From: UBA7328 sp965247965
GTDB taxonomy: Bacteria > Bacteroidota > Bacteroidia > Chitinophagales > Saprospiraceae
Reading direction: 5' to 3'
DNA: 64,000 nt
NCBI GenBank assembly: GCA_965247965.1
Contig: OZ252053.1
Location: 2,480,001 to 2,544,000, forward strand
The position numbers and the translations under genes were made by a program. Positions 17,740-26,619 of the stretch are shown here, piece by piece; the stretch's first letter is position 1, and each line of letters opens with the position of its first letter. A model generated the notes under the pieces. That model did not search any database, was not told where the DNA came from, and saw nothing but the letters and a program-made list of their open reading frames with translations.

Positions 17740-18129
17740 ATGGTAATGCGAATTTTGATATTTGCGATTCTTTTCACCCTGCCCGCTCTCAGCCATACAC
17801 AATCTAACAATCTTTATTTAGAATTTGAAGCCACTGAAATGTTTCTCGGCGCAGTGAAAAAAGGCGAAAATGTGGATTCTGCATTTCATTTCAAAAACAT
17901 ATCCGATGAGGATGTGATAATTGATCTGGTTTCTACTTGTGAATGCACGGAGGCGAAATGGCCGAAGAGCGCTATAAAACCGGGTGAATCAGGAGAGATA
18001 CATTTCACATTTGACAGCAGTAAAAAGGAGACCGAGGAGGAGCTGAGTATTGATGTTTTTCTCCAAAATTTGGATAAAAATGGCAATCCTACGGCCATTT
18101 TTCTCGCCTACACTTACGAATACAAGTGA
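17740..18129 (+). CDS. DUF1573 exported protein
   Basis: A 129-residue protein with an N-terminal signal peptide (cleavage near SHTQS) and an Ig-like DUF1573 domain. The family landmarks are LGAVKKGENVDSAFHFKN, the Cys pair STCECTEAKWP, and IKPGESGEIHFTF. Such proteins are common in Bacteroidota and act in the periplasm or at the surface; no molecular role is established. It stands alone between the T9SS protein and arginine deiminase. Confidence 0.85.
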   Translation: MVMRILIFAILFTLPALSHTQSNNLYLEFEATEMFLGAVKKGENVDSAFHFKNISDEDVIIDLVSTCECTEAKWPKSAIKPGESGEIHFTFDSSKKETEEELSIDVFLQNLDKNGNPTAIFLAYTYEYK

Positions 18130-18181
18130 TTGCAGGAAAAACAATCCACCTTTTTTAGTGTACTAATGAGACCCACATAGA

Positions 18182-19480
18182 TTGTGGGAAAGTACTAATT
18201 TCCCATGGCCAAAAACAATCACCTTGTACGTAGACAACGAAATCTGCCAGCTAAGAAGAGTCATCGTCCACTTCCCCGATGAAGGAATATCGCGCATATC
18301 ACCAAGACGTGCGGAAGAATTGCTTTTTGATGACATCGTATTCTATCCTCTGCTCAGTGAAGAGTACCGCATCTTTCAAAGAATCCTTCGGCAAATAGTA
18401 GGAGAAGAAAACGTCTGGGAAATCCAGGATTTGATTGAAAAAAGTGTTGCTACAGATAGAAATGCACGCAACAACCTGATCACAGAAGTCATTGATTATG
18501 AGGAACTTCCGAGCAATTACTCCATTTATCTTGAAAAACTCGAAGACCGAATACTGGCAAACACGCTGATCACCGGTTATCTCTACGAAGAAGACCTGAT
18601 ACTTTTCGACCCTATTCCCAATTTTCTGTTTACACGCGATATAGCAGTCGTCGTCAAAGATCACGTTATCATCACCAAAGCATCCAAGGAGGCGCGCTTT
18701 CGAGAAAATTTATTGACAAAGTTCATCTTTAAGTATCATCCGTTCTTTCGGAAATTGCACGAGCAAGGTCGCATAATTGATCTCAATGATCGAGACCTCT
18801 TCCCGCCTTCCCGAAGAGGCGAATCTGTATGTGCGGAGGGCGGAGACATCATGATGATACATGGTGAATTCGTATTAATCGGCAGCAGCGAAAGGACAAA
18901 CAATCATGCATTTCACTCCATCAAAGAGGAATTATTCAATAGAAATTTAGTACAAAATGTAGTGCAGGTGAACATCCCCAACGAGCGTTCTTTTATGCAC
19001 ATTGATACCTTATTTTCGCGCATTGATCACGACTTGATGGTGTGCTATAAACCTATTGTCTATGACGGAGAAGGCTCCAATATAATTGTTCATAGGAAGG
19101 ATGGCGGGCAAAAAGTCTACCCCTCAATTAAAGATTTTGCTTTAAAGGAAATCAACCCGAAAATGAAGTTTCTGTTTTCAGGGGGTGGAATTACACCATA
19201 CCAGGAAAGAGAACAATGGACGGACGGATGCAACCTCGTTTGCTTAAAACCGGGTGTAGCTATTAGCTATGATCGCAACCTCAAAACCTTGCTTTCTTTC
19301 GAAAAACAAGGATACAAGGTCATTGATGCGGACGATTTTTTCAAATATTGCAGTAATGACCAGAGCTATGTCAAAAGGATGGAGAAAACTATTATTACTA
19401 TTCGTTCATCTGAGCTTTCCAGGGCGAGAGGAGGTTCGCATTGTATGACCTGTCCGATTGAACGCGAACCACAGGTGTGA
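18182..19480 (+). CDS. arcA: Arginine deiminase
   Basis: It converts arginine to citrulline and ammonia. Landmarks of the guanidino-group-modifying family are NFLFTRDIAVVV, AEGGDIMMIHGEF, FMHIDTLFSRID with the catalytic His, and RGGSHCMTCPI with the catalytic Cys near the C-terminus. No ATG is available in frame. TTG at 18182 is the longest start; a TTG further in, before YVDNEICQLRRVIVH, would fit the family N-terminus better. No ornithine carbamoyltransferase or carbamate kinase gene is nearby, so it is not in an ADI fermentation operon. Confidence 0.88.
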   Translation: MWESTNFPWPKTITLYVDNEICQLRRVIVHFPDEGISRISPRRAEELLFDDIVFYPLLSEEYRIFQRILRQIVGEENVWEIQDLIEKSVATDRNARNNLITEVIDYEELPSNYSIYLEKLEDRILANTLITGYLYEEDLILFDPIPNFLFTRDIAVVVKDHVIITKASKEARFRENLLTKFIFKYHPFFRKLHEQGRIIDLNDRDLFPPSRRGESVCAEGGDIMMIHGEFVLIGSSERTNNHAFHSIKEELFNRNLVQNVVQVNIPNERSFMHIDTLFSRIDHDLMVCYKPIVYDGEGSNIIVHRKDGGQKVYPSIKDFALKEINPKMKFLFSGGGITPYQEREQWTDGCNLVCLKPGVAISYDRNLKTLLSFEKQGYKVIDADDFFKYCSNDQSYVKRMEKTIITIRSSELSRARGGSHCMTCPIEREPQV

Positions 19481-19507
19481 ATCACATACCAATAAAATTG
19501 CGTGAAA

Positions 19508-19514
19508 TAATTAA
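19508..19514. repeat. Target-site duplication, left copy (TAATTAA)
   Basis: TAATTAA immediately precedes the CTGAC terminus of the IS4-family element and is repeated exactly at 20776-20782 after the other terminus. Confidence 0.85.
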
Positions 19515-20775
19515 CTGACCTTTCGCAGGGCAGATATTTGGAAAATTAAAAAATAATATTATAGTTATTCCAAAAGAGGAATAGCTTGCAGTTGAGCAGG
19601 GTTAACCAAATTGAATTGTTTTTTCATTCGGTTAAGTTCTTGATATGCTGCTTTGACAGCTTTTAAGTATAGTCTTGCCTTTATGGCGAAGTGGTTTTTA
19701 GCTTGATTAATTTTGAGCAATTCGAGTTTAGTATACGCTATCATCACACAAAAAATATGATTGGACTGCGTCACTTCATACTTTGTTGGTGATTTGGCTA
19801 AACAAGCATTCTGTTTCATCGATTTGTGGAATTCCTCAACTTTCCATCTTCTTTCATAGATTGTATGAGTCTGCTGATGTGTAAGTTTTGTATCGTTGCT
19901 TACCAGATACAGTACGCCTGTGGAGTAATCTTTGTTCGTAAAGACTTGTTTGGTCAAAGAAACCGGAAAGTCCAATCCTTTGATCCAAACTTCCATTACA
20001 CAGTCTGGCTGTAGGTCTAGTGCATCGACTCTTGTAAACTTACCTTGCAGTTTTTCTTCCTTACTCAGGGCAACAAGACGATTGGTCTTAATTGCACCGA
20101 TAAAATGCTTTTTTAACTCGTAATGCACAAACTCCATATTGTCATTTGAGCTAAACCAACTATCCCATAAGGCATATTTGTACTGAACATGATTACGCTG
20201 TGTGAGTACTTTGAGCCTTTGTCTTACTAACTCATTCTTACTCACCTCACTTTTGCGTTTCTCTTGTCGTGTTTTTAGATCAGTAAACCTGATTGGCTTT
20301 CTGATAATTTCATAGGCTAAAGGCAACTCTACCGTTTGGCCATCACCCAATTGGTTATGATATAGAAAACTTATCATATTGATGCCTTTGACGCTCCTGT
20401 TCTTTGTATGATCAAAGTGATACGTTATTATCTCATTCTGAGTAGAATGTGGTTTTTCAGTTATCACATCATCAATACAAATGCTACCATCAGGACTTTC
20501 TACTTTCCTGACTATAGGTTTAACAGATTTCCAATAATCTTTTTGGCCCAGAGTAGGCTGAGCCAAAAATCTACTGATCTGATCATGGCTATAAGCACCG
20601 TCTAACATTTTAGACATACCTATAGCTGTGCTGTGACTAAAACTTGTCAACAAATAATCGCTGTACAAGTCGGCAATGTGCGGATTCATCATTAGTAACT
20701 ATCTTTAGATCCAGCACAAAGCTATACATATAATAATTTTTTACAATACCAAATTTTCGAACTGCGAAATGTCAG
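19515..20775 (-). mobile_element. Complete IS4-family insertion sequence, 1261 bp
   Basis: The left end begins CTGACCTTTCGCAG and the right end, read inward, begins CTGACATTTCGCAG. The similarity extends about 27 bases with some mismatches and both reach TTTGG. A 7-bp direct repeat TAATTAA flanks the element on both sides. The single transposase gene fills the interior on the minus strand. Exact target duplication and an intact gene point to a recent insertion in the gap after arginine deiminase. Confidence 0.9.
19565..20692 (-). CDS. IS4-family transposase
   Basis: A 375-residue DDE transposase. The catalytic Asp candidates are in CIDDVITEK (near residue 97) and ALWDSWFSS (near residue 175). 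The Glu lies in YERRWKVEEFHKSMK, which has the IS4 signature Y-x2-R-x3-E-x6-K. The frame is intact within well-defined terminal repeats, so the element may be active. Confidence 0.9.
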   Translation of the reverse strand: MMNPHIADLYSDYLLTSFSHSTAIGMSKMLDGAYSHDQISRFLAQPTLGQKDYWKSVKPIVRKVESPDGSICIDDVITEKPHSTQNEIITYHFDHTKNRSVKGINMISFLYHNQLGDGQTVELPLAYEIIRKPIRFTDLKTRQEKRKSEVSKNELVRQRLKVLTQRNHVQYKYALWDSWFSSNDNMEFVHYELKKHFIGAIKTNRLVALSKEEKLQGKFTRVDALDLQPDCVMEVWIKGLDFPVSLTKQVFTNKDYSTGVLYLVSNDTKLTHQQTHTIYERRWKVEEFHKSMKQNACLAKSPTKYEVTQSNHIFCVMIAYTKLELLKINQAKNHFAIKARLYLKAVKAAYQELNRMKKQFNLVNPAQLQAIPLLE

Positions 20776-20782
20776 TAATTAA
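20776..20782. repeat. Target-site duplication, right copy (TAATTAA)
   Basis: Exact copy of 19508-19514, directly after the GTCAG terminus of the IS4-family element. Confidence 0.85.
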
Positions 20783-20895
20783 CCTAAATTCTGTCTATCA
20801 ACACTCGAAAATAATTCATTGCTCGCTTACTAATATGGAGATGACGGCTTCTCACTTCCTCCGAAGATGCATCTCGATCTGAATTGACACCTCGC

Positions 20896-21719
20896 TTATA
20901 AAAACGATTTTAAGAATTCGACTGAAGCCGCGACTTCATTCTCTTCAAGCCCGTGCATTACTAACGGCCCATCAAAATCGATCTGTTTCAATTGTTCAAC
21001 AAAATATCTGAAATCTACATCGCCTCGTCCGACTGTTCTAAATTTTGCGCCCAACGTCCTGTCCTTTGCATGAGCCATCATAATCTCATCTTTTAGCAAA
21101 TCGAATGCTTGTGATATGATGTAATTAATTTGATCGACGTTTTCCGCTTTTTCGAAAAGATTTGCAGGATCAATAATGATCTTTATTCGATCGCTCTTCA
21201 TTTCGTCCAGCAGCCTTCTTGCAGTAGGTGCATCTTTTATCGCGTTAGCCGCTTCGGGTTCTACTCCCAATAGTACATCGTGTCTGTCGGCAATTTCTAC
21301 GGCCTCTTCCATTGCCGCCAATAAATCTCTCCATGCATCGGCACTCTCATTTTCAGGATGCCATTTCCATTTGTCTCTTGCATCTCTGCTTCCGGTGCAT
21401 AGCGATAAGAAATTCGTTCCCATTTTTTTACAAGACGCCGCCAGGCATTCCAGGGACTTCAGACCTTCTTTTCTAGTTTCGGGTTCGGATGAATCATATT
21501 AAAAGTTGCGGATAGCCCTACGATTTCAATGTGATTTTCTTTGGCAAATCGATTTACCTCCATTGATGCAGCTTCCGGCATTTCAAGAGGCTGGGCAGGA
21601 AGGCCGGAACACGCCATATTATAATGTACATGATTAATTTCGTGCTTTTTGATTCTTGCGAATAAAGAGTCTACATCTTCGGTTTCAAAGGTTTTTGCAA
21701 AAATTCCGAGCTTCATCAC
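20896..21719 (-). pseudogene. Sugar phosphate isomerase/epimerase (TIM barrel), frameshifted
   Basis: The N-terminal part (MKLGIFAKTFETEDVDSLFA to IEIVGLSATFNMIHPNP) and the C-terminal part (GLKSLECLAASCKKMGTNF to EFLKSFL) are both typical of the xylose-isomerase-like TIM barrel family. They lie in different frames. One base is missing at about 21477-21482, in CCCGAAACT; adding one G would give ETRKEGLKSLECLA in frame. Metal-ligand regions such as VEPEAAN, IIDPANLF and MAHAKD are preserved. It is coupled to the Gfo/Idh/MocA gene by an ATGA overlap, so the pair formed a sugar or inositol oxidation unit. The shift may be decay or a sequencing error. Confidence 0.8.
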
Positions 21720-22816
21720 AATATGCCTTTCACATCTTTGAGATAGACCTTTTCACCATTTTTTCCGGACTGGGATATGGCAATCATAGCTCTTATCGAA
21801 TCAATTCCCTGGTCAATGTCCGCACCTTTTTGAGGAATTCCATTGAGAATGGTGTCTGCAAAAGATTCCAATTGAAGTTGGAAGAAATGAGCTTTGTTAT
21901 CTAAAATCTGGTGGTAAGTCTTGTTCTTTTCGGAAAAACATTGCACATCGCTTACCTTGAAGTACCACGGATTATAGATCTTTCCAATGGCACTGCCATG
22001 TTCGCCGTAAATGTGAAATCCTTCATGCCAATCCATCTTCACTGCGATTGTCAGGTCAAGATGCCCGTTACAGCCATTTGAAAATTCGGTATCGATAAAC
22101 CAACTGAATATTCCTTTTCGTTCTAGCACTCGAGCACGCACACTTTTGATTTCACCTGCCAAAAAATAAGCGGTGTCCAAAAGATGGCTACCATGGGCCA
22201 TCATGTAGTATTTTTTCAAATCGGTCTTTGGATTTTCTGAAGGTCTTTTTGAAAGGCTGCTTTTTACGGGAAACGGTTGAGTACTATCTGTCATATCGTA
22301 TCGATGCGTAGAGTCGCAATACCACGCTTTGTAAGCGATCATCTCGCCCATTTCTTGATCAATGAATTTCCTAGCTGAATCAATACCGGCATCAAACCGC
22401 TTCATATGTCCAACTTGAAGAGTGAGATCTGATTTTTCAATCAATTGTTTTAATTCTAACGCTTTGTCAAGGTCATCGCTGAGAGGTTTTTCGACCAATA
22501 CGTGCTTTCCCGCCTTGATTGCTTGTATGGAAGTTGATAAATGAAAAGCATCGGAAGTTGCAATGATCACTGCATCAAGGGCCCTATCATCCAGCATATC
22601 GTCGAAATCAGTATACGTTTTTTCTGCATCGTAAAAGGCGCCCATTTTTTGGGCGAGGTCTTCTGCTACATCGCAGACGCAGTACAATGTTGCGTTTTTG
22701 GCCTTTTGACAAGCTTCGAGATGTGCAAATTGAGCAATAGGTCCGCAGCCTAGAATTCCTACCTTCAATTTTTGTCGCTTCACTTTATTAACATTTCGTT
22801 TGAATATTGAATTCAA
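21716..22816 (-). CDS. Gfo/Idh/MocA family oxidoreductase
   Basis: An NAD(P)-dependent sugar or inositol dehydrogenase. The Rossmann motif GILGCGPIAQFAH is at about residues 20-32 and the family Lys is in VEKPLS near residue 110. A second conserved region is HGSHLLDTAYFL, with the catalytic His. The start at 22816 may be too long, since homology begins near KLKVGILG; a GTG start (VKRQKLK) is possible. It overlaps the downstream epimerase by ATGA. The substrate is not predictable. Confidence 0.88.
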   Translation of the reverse strand: MNSIFKRNVNKVKRQKLKVGILGCGPIAQFAHLEACQKAKNATLYCVCDVAEDLAQKMGAFYDAEKTYTDFDDMLDDRALDAVIIATSDAFHLSTSIQAIKAGKHVLVEKPLSDDLDKALELKQLIEKSDLTLQVGHMKRFDAGIDSARKFIDQEMGEMIAYKAWYCDSTHRYDMTDSTQPFPVKSSLSKRPSENPKTDLKKYYMMAHGSHLLDTAYFLAGEIKSVRARVLERKGIFSWFIDTEFSNGCNGHLDLTIAVKMDWHEGFHIYGEHGSAIGKIYNPWYFKVSDVQCFSEKNKTYHQILDNKAHFFQLQLESFADTILNGIPQKGADIDQGIDSIRAMIAISQSGKNGEKVYLKDVKGIL

Positions 22817-22827
22817 TTTTGAAGAAA

Positions 22828-22856
22828 CAAAAAAAGCCGTTAGTAAGCGGCCTTTT
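22828..22856 (-). terminator. Rho-independent terminator
   Basis: On the minus strand GGCCG, a short loop and CGGC are followed by a run of seven T (A run at 22828-22835). It lies after the YCII fragment gene and just before the Gfo/Idh/MocA gene, so it separates the two transcripts. Confidence 0.65.
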
Positions 22857-22890
22857 CATGGGTATATTTTCTTAGGACATTAACCTGGAA

Positions 22891-23082
22891 TTAGGGCATG
22901 TCCATGCACTCCCTGATTTCAATCGTTGCAGTGGAATTTTCAGTGGCAGGACAACCTTTTGAAATTTCAATCGCCTCATCAAGACTATCTGCAGTGATAA
23001 ACACGTAGCCGCCGACATTCACACCATTGGCTTCGGTGTGAAATCCCTTTGTTACTTGGCTACCTCCATTGCTCAATAACAT
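22891..23082 (-). pseudogene. YCII-related domain protein, N-terminally truncated
   Basis: The 63 residues match the C-terminal half of YCII/DGPF-type small proteins: NGVNVGGYVFITADSLDEAI and EISKGCP are characteristic. Members are usually 95-120 residues long; the first 40 or so residues are missing, and I do not find them upstream in any frame. The ATG at 23080-23082 could still be used. YCII proteins are small ferredoxin-like proteins of mostly unknown role, often near ECF sigma factors; none is here. Confidence 0.55.
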
Positions 23083-23314
23083 ATGAAATAAATAGGATCA
23101 TTTACCTGCTGAGAGTGCCTTAGCCACCTGGTCATTATTACGACGCGCTTGATACCAGGGTAAATTCTTCGTTGTTTAGTTTTAATTTGGACTATTGAGT
23201 TTTTCCATCAAAGAAGCAATTAAATTCCAATTGTATTCTTAGAACTGTTAGGCTACTCATAATGTCTTTTGAAATTGAAACTTTACATATCATCCAGTTG
23301 TATAGCATACTAAC

Positions 23315-23728
23315 ATGCTAGTAATTACCGAGAATATAAAGCTGCCACTAAGCGAAATCTCTTTCAAGGCGATAAGAGCACAGGGCCCCGGAGGACAGCA
23401 CGTGAACAAAGTCTCTTCCGCGGTCCAATTAAAATTTGACATTACAGCCTCATCGCTTCCTGCAGATTTGAAAGAACGCCTTCTCCAACTCAACGAACAT
23501 CGCATCGCAAAAGAAGGCATCCTAACCATTAAAGTCCAGGACTCGAGAAGCCAAAATCAAAACAAAGAAATTGCCCTTGACCGGTTGAAGGAATTGATCC
23601 TACAAAATCTCAAATTTCCAAAACCGCGTAAGCCTACCAAACCAACTCACAGCTCCATTCAAAAAATAAAAGAAAACAAAAAGCGTCGCAGTGAAATTAA
23701 AGCGACGAGGAAAAAGGTAGATTATTAA
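23315..23728 (+). CDS. arfB: Peptidyl-tRNA hydrolase ArfB, ribosome rescue factor
   Basis: A 137-residue release-factor-like protein. The GGQ motif in RAQGPGGQHVNK (residues 21-32, GGQ at 26-28) hydrolyses peptidyl-tRNA. The basic C-terminal tail (KENKKRRSEIKATRKK) would enter the mRNA channel of stalled ribosomes, as in ArfB/YaeJ. It lacks the codon-recognition domain of full release factors. It stands alone. Confidence 0.92.
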   Translation: MLVITENIKLPLSEISFKAIRAQGPGGQHVNKVSSAVQLKFDITASSLPADLKERLLQLNEHRIAKEGILTIKVQDSRSQNQNKEIALDRLKELILQNLKFPKPRKPTKPTHSSIQKIKENKKRRSEIKATRKKVDY

Positions 23729-23797
23729 AATGATTTCATTTTACCTTGTGACTTCCCGTCACACGGTAAATTCAAATAAGTATTTTAGCTTTCCGCA

Positions 23798-25174
23798 ATG
23801 ATTGTAAGTCACAAGTTAACTGCAAAAGATCTTCAACCCAAAATAGCAAACCTTTGGAGGGCATCGGCAAAAAAAATTCTGTGTATCGAAAAGGAATATG
23901 ACCCATCCAAAGGCTCTCCCGTATTCACCGCCAAAGGAAAGTACACCACAAAAGGCTGGACAGAATGGACGCAAGGATTTCAATACGGTTCTGCTATTTT
24001 ACAATTTGATGCCACTGGTGATGAGCAATTTTTAAGGTTAGGAAGAAAGGCGACTGTTGAAAAAATGGCGCCACATCTTGGCCATTTTGGCGTGCATGAT
24101 CATGGCTTTAACAATATAAGTACTTATGGCAATCTGCTGCGCCTGATGAAGGAAGGCAAAACGCCCAGTAACGAATGGGAAAAGCACTTTTACGAATTAG
24201 CCCTGAAATTATCCGGTGCAGTGCAGGCCAAAAGGTGGACAATAATCCTGGATGGCGGTTTTATATACTCGTTTAATGGGCCACATTCCTTGTTTGTAGA
24301 TACAATCCGCTCGCTGCGCTCGCTTATAGTAGCTCATGAGTTAGAATATGGACTACTGGAAGAAAACGATCTAAAAACCAACCTCTTGGAAAGAGCCATC
24401 CTTCACGCAAAAGCCACGGCAAAATATTCTGTCTGCTACGATGAAGGTCAGGACAAATGGGACGAATGGGGAAGGACGGCTCACGAAAGCATATTCAATA
24501 CTGATGATGGTCGTTATCGCTGCGCAAATTCGCAACAAGGCTATACTGGATTTACGACTTGGACGAGGGGATTGGCATGGGCGATGACAGGTTTCGCAGA
24601 GCTGCTGGAATACTTGACGACAGTCGCAAAGGACGACTTGCAACCTTTTGGCGGATATGGTAATCTTGAAGCGACTTTCCAGAAAGCGGCAAAAGCCACT
24701 TGTGATTTTTACATAACAAATACTCCTACGGATGGCATTCCCTATTGGGATACAGGAGCGCCAAACTTACACAAATTGGGTGAGTATTTGAATCGTCCTT
24801 CCGATCCGTACAATGATTGCGAGCCCATTGATAGTTCCGCTGCAGCTATTGGCGCCCAGGGTTTGTTGCGTTTGGGAAGGTATTTAAAAGCTGAAGGAGA
24901 TAATAGCTGGTCAACCTATTGGCAGGCCGGTTTGACAGTGATAGACAGTCTTTTTGACGAACCTTATCTAAATATTGATGCCGATCACCAAGGCTTGATT
25001 TTACACTCCATTTATCACCAGCCCAACGGATGGGATTATGTGCCGGAAGCAAGCAAAATTGCCAATGGAGAATCCAGCATGTGGGGAGATTATCATGCAA
25101 GGGAAGTGGCTCTTTATTTACAGAGGATAATTGAGAATGAGACTTACTATACTTTTTTTGGTTGCGTGAAATAG
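23798..25174 (+). CDS. Glycoside hydrolase family 88 (unsaturated glucuronyl hydrolase-like)
   Basis: GH88 enzymes remove the 4,5-unsaturated uronic acid left by polysaccharide lyases. The two conserved acidic residues appear as Asp101 in VHDHGFNN and Asp168 in SLFVDTIRS. The (alpha/alpha)6 pattern (GFTTWTRGLAWAMTGFAELL, DSSAAAIGAQGLLRLG) is clear. No signal peptide is visible, so it may act in the cytoplasm on imported disaccharides. No lyase lies in the window. It fits the general theme of acidic or sulfated glycan breakdown. Confidence 0.88.
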   Translation: MIVSHKLTAKDLQPKIANLWRASAKKILCIEKEYDPSKGSPVFTAKGKYTTKGWTEWTQGFQYGSAILQFDATGDEQFLRLGRKATVEKMAPHLGHFGVHDHGFNNISTYGNLLRLMKEGKTPSNEWEKHFYELALKLSGAVQAKRWTIILDGGFIYSFNGPHSLFVDTIRSLRSLIVAHELEYGLLEENDLKTNLLERAILHAKATAKYSVCYDEGQDKWDEWGRTAHESIFNTDDGRYRCANSQQGYTGFTTWTRGLAWAMTGFAELLEYLTTVAKDDLQPFGGYGNLEATFQKAAKATCDFYITNTPTDGIPYWDTGAPNLHKLGEYLNRPSDPYNDCEPIDSSAAAIGAQGLLRLGRYLKAEGDNSWSTYWQAGLTVIDSLFDEPYLNIDADHQGLILHSIYHQPNGWDYVPEASKIANGESSMWGDYHAREVALYLQRIIENETYYTFFGCVK

Positions 25175-25184
25175 AGCAAGTGGC

Positions 25185-25346
25185 AAGGGGCTGTCTCAAA
25201 AGTAGAGAATTGGATTTGGTTGCAAAATTTCATTCTGTCCACCGCCTCAATCCGCCTTCAAAAGGGGGAGATGTCCGTTTTCAAAATGCGAATTCAGAAA
25301 AAAATTGGGGCAATTTTCAAAACGAAGATTTTTGAGACAGCCCCTT
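25185..25346. repeat. 162-bp MITE-like element with IS-type terminal inverted repeats
   Basis: AAGGGGCTGTCTCAAAA at 25185-25201 is repeated as an exact inverted copy at 25330-25346. The ends resemble termini of known insertion sequences with GGGCTGTCTCAAAA. The interior has no coding frame. No target duplication is certain. It fills the gap between GH88 and the acyltransferase. It is best read as a non-autonomous derivative whose parent is not in the window. Confidence 0.7.
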
Positions 25347-25355
25347 TAGTAGTCC

Positions 25356-25967
25356 TTAGGCATCCTCATCTCTTAACCTGACCTCTGTTGCCTTGTCCAG
25401 ATACTTCCCTTTTATGCCTTTATAAAATTCACGAATGCTATCCATGTCTTTCTTAATATTTCCTGAAGGCATCAAATGATGATCAATGCGTACTTTCCGA
25501 TTCTTGTAATCTATATATCCACAGACGATTGGAACTTTAGCCGAATGAGCGATCCGGTAAAAACCTGATTTCCAATAGTCTCTTTTCTTTCGTGTACCGG
25601 GTGGTGCAATTACTATGACCAGTTTCTCAGAGTTATTGAACAGTTTGACAAGTTGATTGACGACACCTCTTGGATGGTCGCGATCGATGGCTATCCCACC
25701 CAACCATCTCATGAACCATCCAAATGGTCTTTTAAACAAAGCATTCTTGCCAATCCATAAAATTTTTAGCCGGTATATATATAGAGCGGTGATACTAAAT
25801 GGAAAGTCCCAATTGCTTGTATGAGGTGCACCTATTAAGACGAATTTTTCACCTTCAGGAACTTGGCCCACGACATCCCATCCAAAGATCCACATCCATA
25901 GACGGCCTATCCAGTAAGCCACCAAACCGGAAGCAGGAGCGCTATGAGTAATTTTCGGAGGAATCAT
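25356..25967 (-). CDS. PlsC-like glycerolipid acyltransferase
   Basis: A 203-residue acyltransferase of the 1-acylglycerol-3-phosphate family. The catalytic HX4D motif is HTSNWD near residue 52, followed by a GGIAIDRDHPRG block (block 2/3). It probably modifies phospholipids or ornithine lipids at the inner membrane. A hydrophobic stretch near the N-terminus (WIGRLWMWIFGW) could anchor it. The gene stands alone. Confidence 0.85.
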   Translation of the reverse strand: MIPPKITHSAPASGLVAYWIGRLWMWIFGWDVVGQVPEGEKFVLIGAPHTSNWDFPFSITALYIYRLKILWIGKNALFKRPFGWFMRWLGGIAIDRDHPRGVVNQLVKLFNNSEKLVIVIAPPGTRKKRDYWKSGFYRIAHSAKVPIVCGYIDYKNRKVRIDHHLMPSGNIKKDMDSIREFYKGIKGKYLDKATEVRLRDEDA

Positions 25968-26053
25968 GACTTAATCATTCGCCTATTTCAAAACCGATGC
26001 AGAGATTGTTTCAATTTAGCGAAGATAATGATGAATACTACAATAAGGACTAG

Positions 26054-26102
26054 GGAGGCGATCCCTACACAGCGACAGGCAGACCTTCAAGGGATTGCCT
26101 CC
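26054..26102. repeat. Strong hairpin
   Basis: GGAGGCGATCCCT at 26054-26066 and AGGGATTGCCTCC at 26090-26102 form 13-bp arms with one mismatch around a 23-base loop. It lies just after the end of the broken minus-strand gene. No U-run follows on either strand, so it is not a typical terminator. Confidence 0.5.
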
Positions 26103-26103
26103 T

Positions 26104-26538
26104 TTACGCAACCATGTTATTTCTTTTCTTAAAACCGATCGCTCTAACTGGCGTCTCAGAACGATTCTCACCAAATGAAAGTGGAGAAATCCTAGAAGAT
26201 TTTTGTGAGAGCTCCATGGCAAGGTTTTGAAAAACGGCCTCATCAAATTGCTTGCGCATGGCATTAGTCGTATGCTCATGATCATAACTTTGAACAGCCA
26301 TTTTCCTGTAATATTCACCGAGATTGGATACCTTTCCCTAGTGCCGCTGAATGGCAAAGAAGGTTAATTCCTTATTTGAATTTCTCGGCAGGTATACCTC
26401 AACAGCATAAGTCTTGTCATAAATGATCACACCCTGCCCGTAAATAAAATTGATCCGTTTCGAATTCAAGGATACATAATCAGGCGATAACAGGTCGGGT
26501 AGAAGTTTTTTGATCAGGCCTCGCTTTTGTGTTGTCAT
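26104..26538 (-). pseudogene. Unknown gene with an in-frame amber codon
   Basis: From ATG 26538 (MTTQKRGLIKKLLPDLLSPD) the frame runs to a TAG at 26338-26340 and then continues open in the same frame for 78 more codons (GKVSNLGEYYRKMAVQSYDH, MRKQFDEAVFQNLAMEL) to 26104. Both halves look protein-like, so this appears to be one gene of about 145 codons with a nonsense codon. I do not recognise the family. It is divergent from an XRE repressor remnant and shares the palindromic site between them, suggesting a regulator-target pair. Two separate small genes remain possible. Confidence 0.5.
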
Positions 26539-26576
26539 AACCAGGTTTATCTTTTTACGTAAGATACAAATATGAT

Positions 26577-26619
26577 CGTATTTATCACACAAAGTCAATA
26601 TATTTGTGTGATAAATACG
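26577..26619. promoter_or_regulatory. Perfect 17-bp palindromic operator between divergent genes
   Basis: CGTATTTATCACACAAA at 26577-26593 and its exact reverse complement at 26603-26619 flank a 9-base spacer. The site lies between the divergent XRE repressor remnant and the amber-containing gene, and includes the likely GTG start of the repressor (26608). This is the layout of an autoregulated XRE operator that controls both directions. Binding is inferred. Confidence 0.65.

Noticed and set aside
22828..22856. A-rich stem considered as a promoter of the Gfo/Idh/MocA gene
   Set aside because: GC stem followed by a T run on the minus strand fits an intrinsic terminator of the upstream gene better.
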